Assembly: GCA_023300255.1 (NCBI GenBank)
Contig: JALZWC010000029.1
Coordinates: forward strand, 1 to 6,840
Direction: 5' to 3'
Origin: Saprospiraceae bacterium
Lineage (GTDB): Bacteria; Bacteroidota; Bacteroidia; Chitinophagales; Saprospiraceae
DNA length: 6,840 nucleotides
This document shows positions 6,497 to 6,840 of this stretch, one piece after another. The notes beneath the pieces were generated by a model. It saw only the letters and a program-made list of their open reading frames with translations. It had not been told where the DNA came from and did not search any database. The translations under genes were made by a program, and so were the position numbers. Position 1 is the stretch's first letter. Each line of letters begins with the position of its first letter.

Positions 6497-6529
6497 TTTG
6501 ACCTTTTTCTTAAGTTGGAAATTCATTTG
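6497..6529 (+). promoter_or_regulatory. Candidate Bacteroidota-type promoter for the gene at 6579
   Basis: TTTG at 6497-6500 followed after 21 bases by TTCATTTG at 6522-6529 matches the Bacteroidota -33 TTTG / -7 TAnnTTTG layout with one mismatch in the -7 box. The predicted transcript start would be near 6536, about 40 bases before the ATG. In such AT-rich sequence a chance match is possible. Confidence 0.3.
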
Positions 6530-6578
6530 GGAATGTTAAAATGAAAACTGATAAACCTTTTAATGTGTTTTTTAAAAG

Positions 6579-6840
6579 ATGCTTATGGAAATGTTGAATT
6601 TTAGTACGAATGTAAAAGAATTGCCAGTAAAAGTCTTGCTGAGTATGGAGCCCTTATTTAAGGAGATGGAATTCTATGCTAAAGATGAAAATCATTTTTT
6701 TCATAAATCTGGTAAATTAATTCTAGAATATGTGAACAAATTTCCAGAATTGAGAACAGGCATCGAGGATTTTGGTCAATTAGAGAAATACGAGGAGGTA
6801 TTGAATTTAATGCTCAAGCCTTTATTTCCCGACTTATTAC
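6579..6840 (+). CDS. N-terminal part of a probable GAF-domain-type Bacteroidota protein (runs off the window)
   Basis: The frame opens with ATG at 6579, two codons after an in-frame TAA (6573-6575), and stays open for 87 codons to the window end, so the gene is 3'-truncated here. ATGs at 6585 and 6591 are alternative starts. The product is soluble and helical: LPVKVLLSMEPLFKEMEFYA (15-34), LILEYVNKFPELRTGIEDF (48-66) and QLEKYEEVLNLMLKPLFPDL (67-86). The pattern of a beta-strand plus PLF, then PELR-x-GIEDF, LEKYEE and LxPLFP resembles, from memory, the N-terminus of large Bacteroidota proteins annotated as GAF-domain-containing. The GAF domain itself would lie outside the window, so function cannot be checked. 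There is no signal peptide. A candidate promoter lies at 6497-6529, and palindromic element B is just upstream. Confidence 0.6.
   Translation, partial: MLMEMLNFSTNVKELPVKVLLSMEPLFKEMEFYAKDENHFFHKSGKLILEYVNKFPELRTGIEDFGQLEKYEEVLNLMLKPLFPDLL

Noticed and set aside
6541..6597. ATG at 6541 as the start of the last gene
   Set aside because: That frame stops after 18 codons; the long frame starts at 6579 after an in-frame stop.

Overview
The window is AT-rich DNA from a member of the Bacteroidota. The evidence is the weak or absent Shine-Dalgarno sequences, the signal peptides ending in Ala-Gln or Gly-Gln, and a patatin/outer-membrane-barrel protein of a type common in that phylum. A marine Saprospiria-like lineage is plausible, but the sequence does not prove it.

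Layout. Positions 1-391 hold no convincing gene. Positions 392-4807 carry a tight three-gene plus-strand cluster. First is a thioredoxin-fold protein without the CxxC active site. Twenty-six bases later comes a secreted protein with a DsbD-N-like (nDsbD) domain, also without its cysteine pair, fused to an Omp85/BamA-type outer-membrane barrel. One base after that stop begins a patatin-like phospholipase with a POTRA-like linker and its own C-terminal barrel (type Vd, PlpD-like architecture). Positions 4938-5189 hold an 83-codon open frame that looks like only the C-terminal end of a DUF3095 protein. Homology-like sequence continues upstream through broken frames, so it is probably a decayed remnant.

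The right third (5291-6578) is different. Two very small two-helix membrane proteins lie on the minus strand (5306-5500 and 5829-6014), and they resemble each other without gaps. Interleaved with them are two copies of a palindromic element of about 160 bp (5661-5821 and 6314-6472). Each copy has terminal inverted repeats and is flanked by TA, as expected for a non-autonomous Tc1/mariner-IS630-type fold-back MITE. The central hairpin is kept in both copies although its sequence differs. From 6579 a plus-strand gene starts and runs off the window. Its N-terminus resembles the start of large Bacteroidota GAF-domain proteins.

How they may work together. The two barrel proteins are almost certainly co-translated and both act at the outer membrane. 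The patatin domain is predicted to hydrolyse lipid acyl esters at or beyond the cell envelope. The cysteine-less Trx and nDsbD folds in one operon suggest redox folds reused as binding modules; this is inference. The most unusual material is the palindrome and small-membrane-protein patch, for which I recognise no described system.
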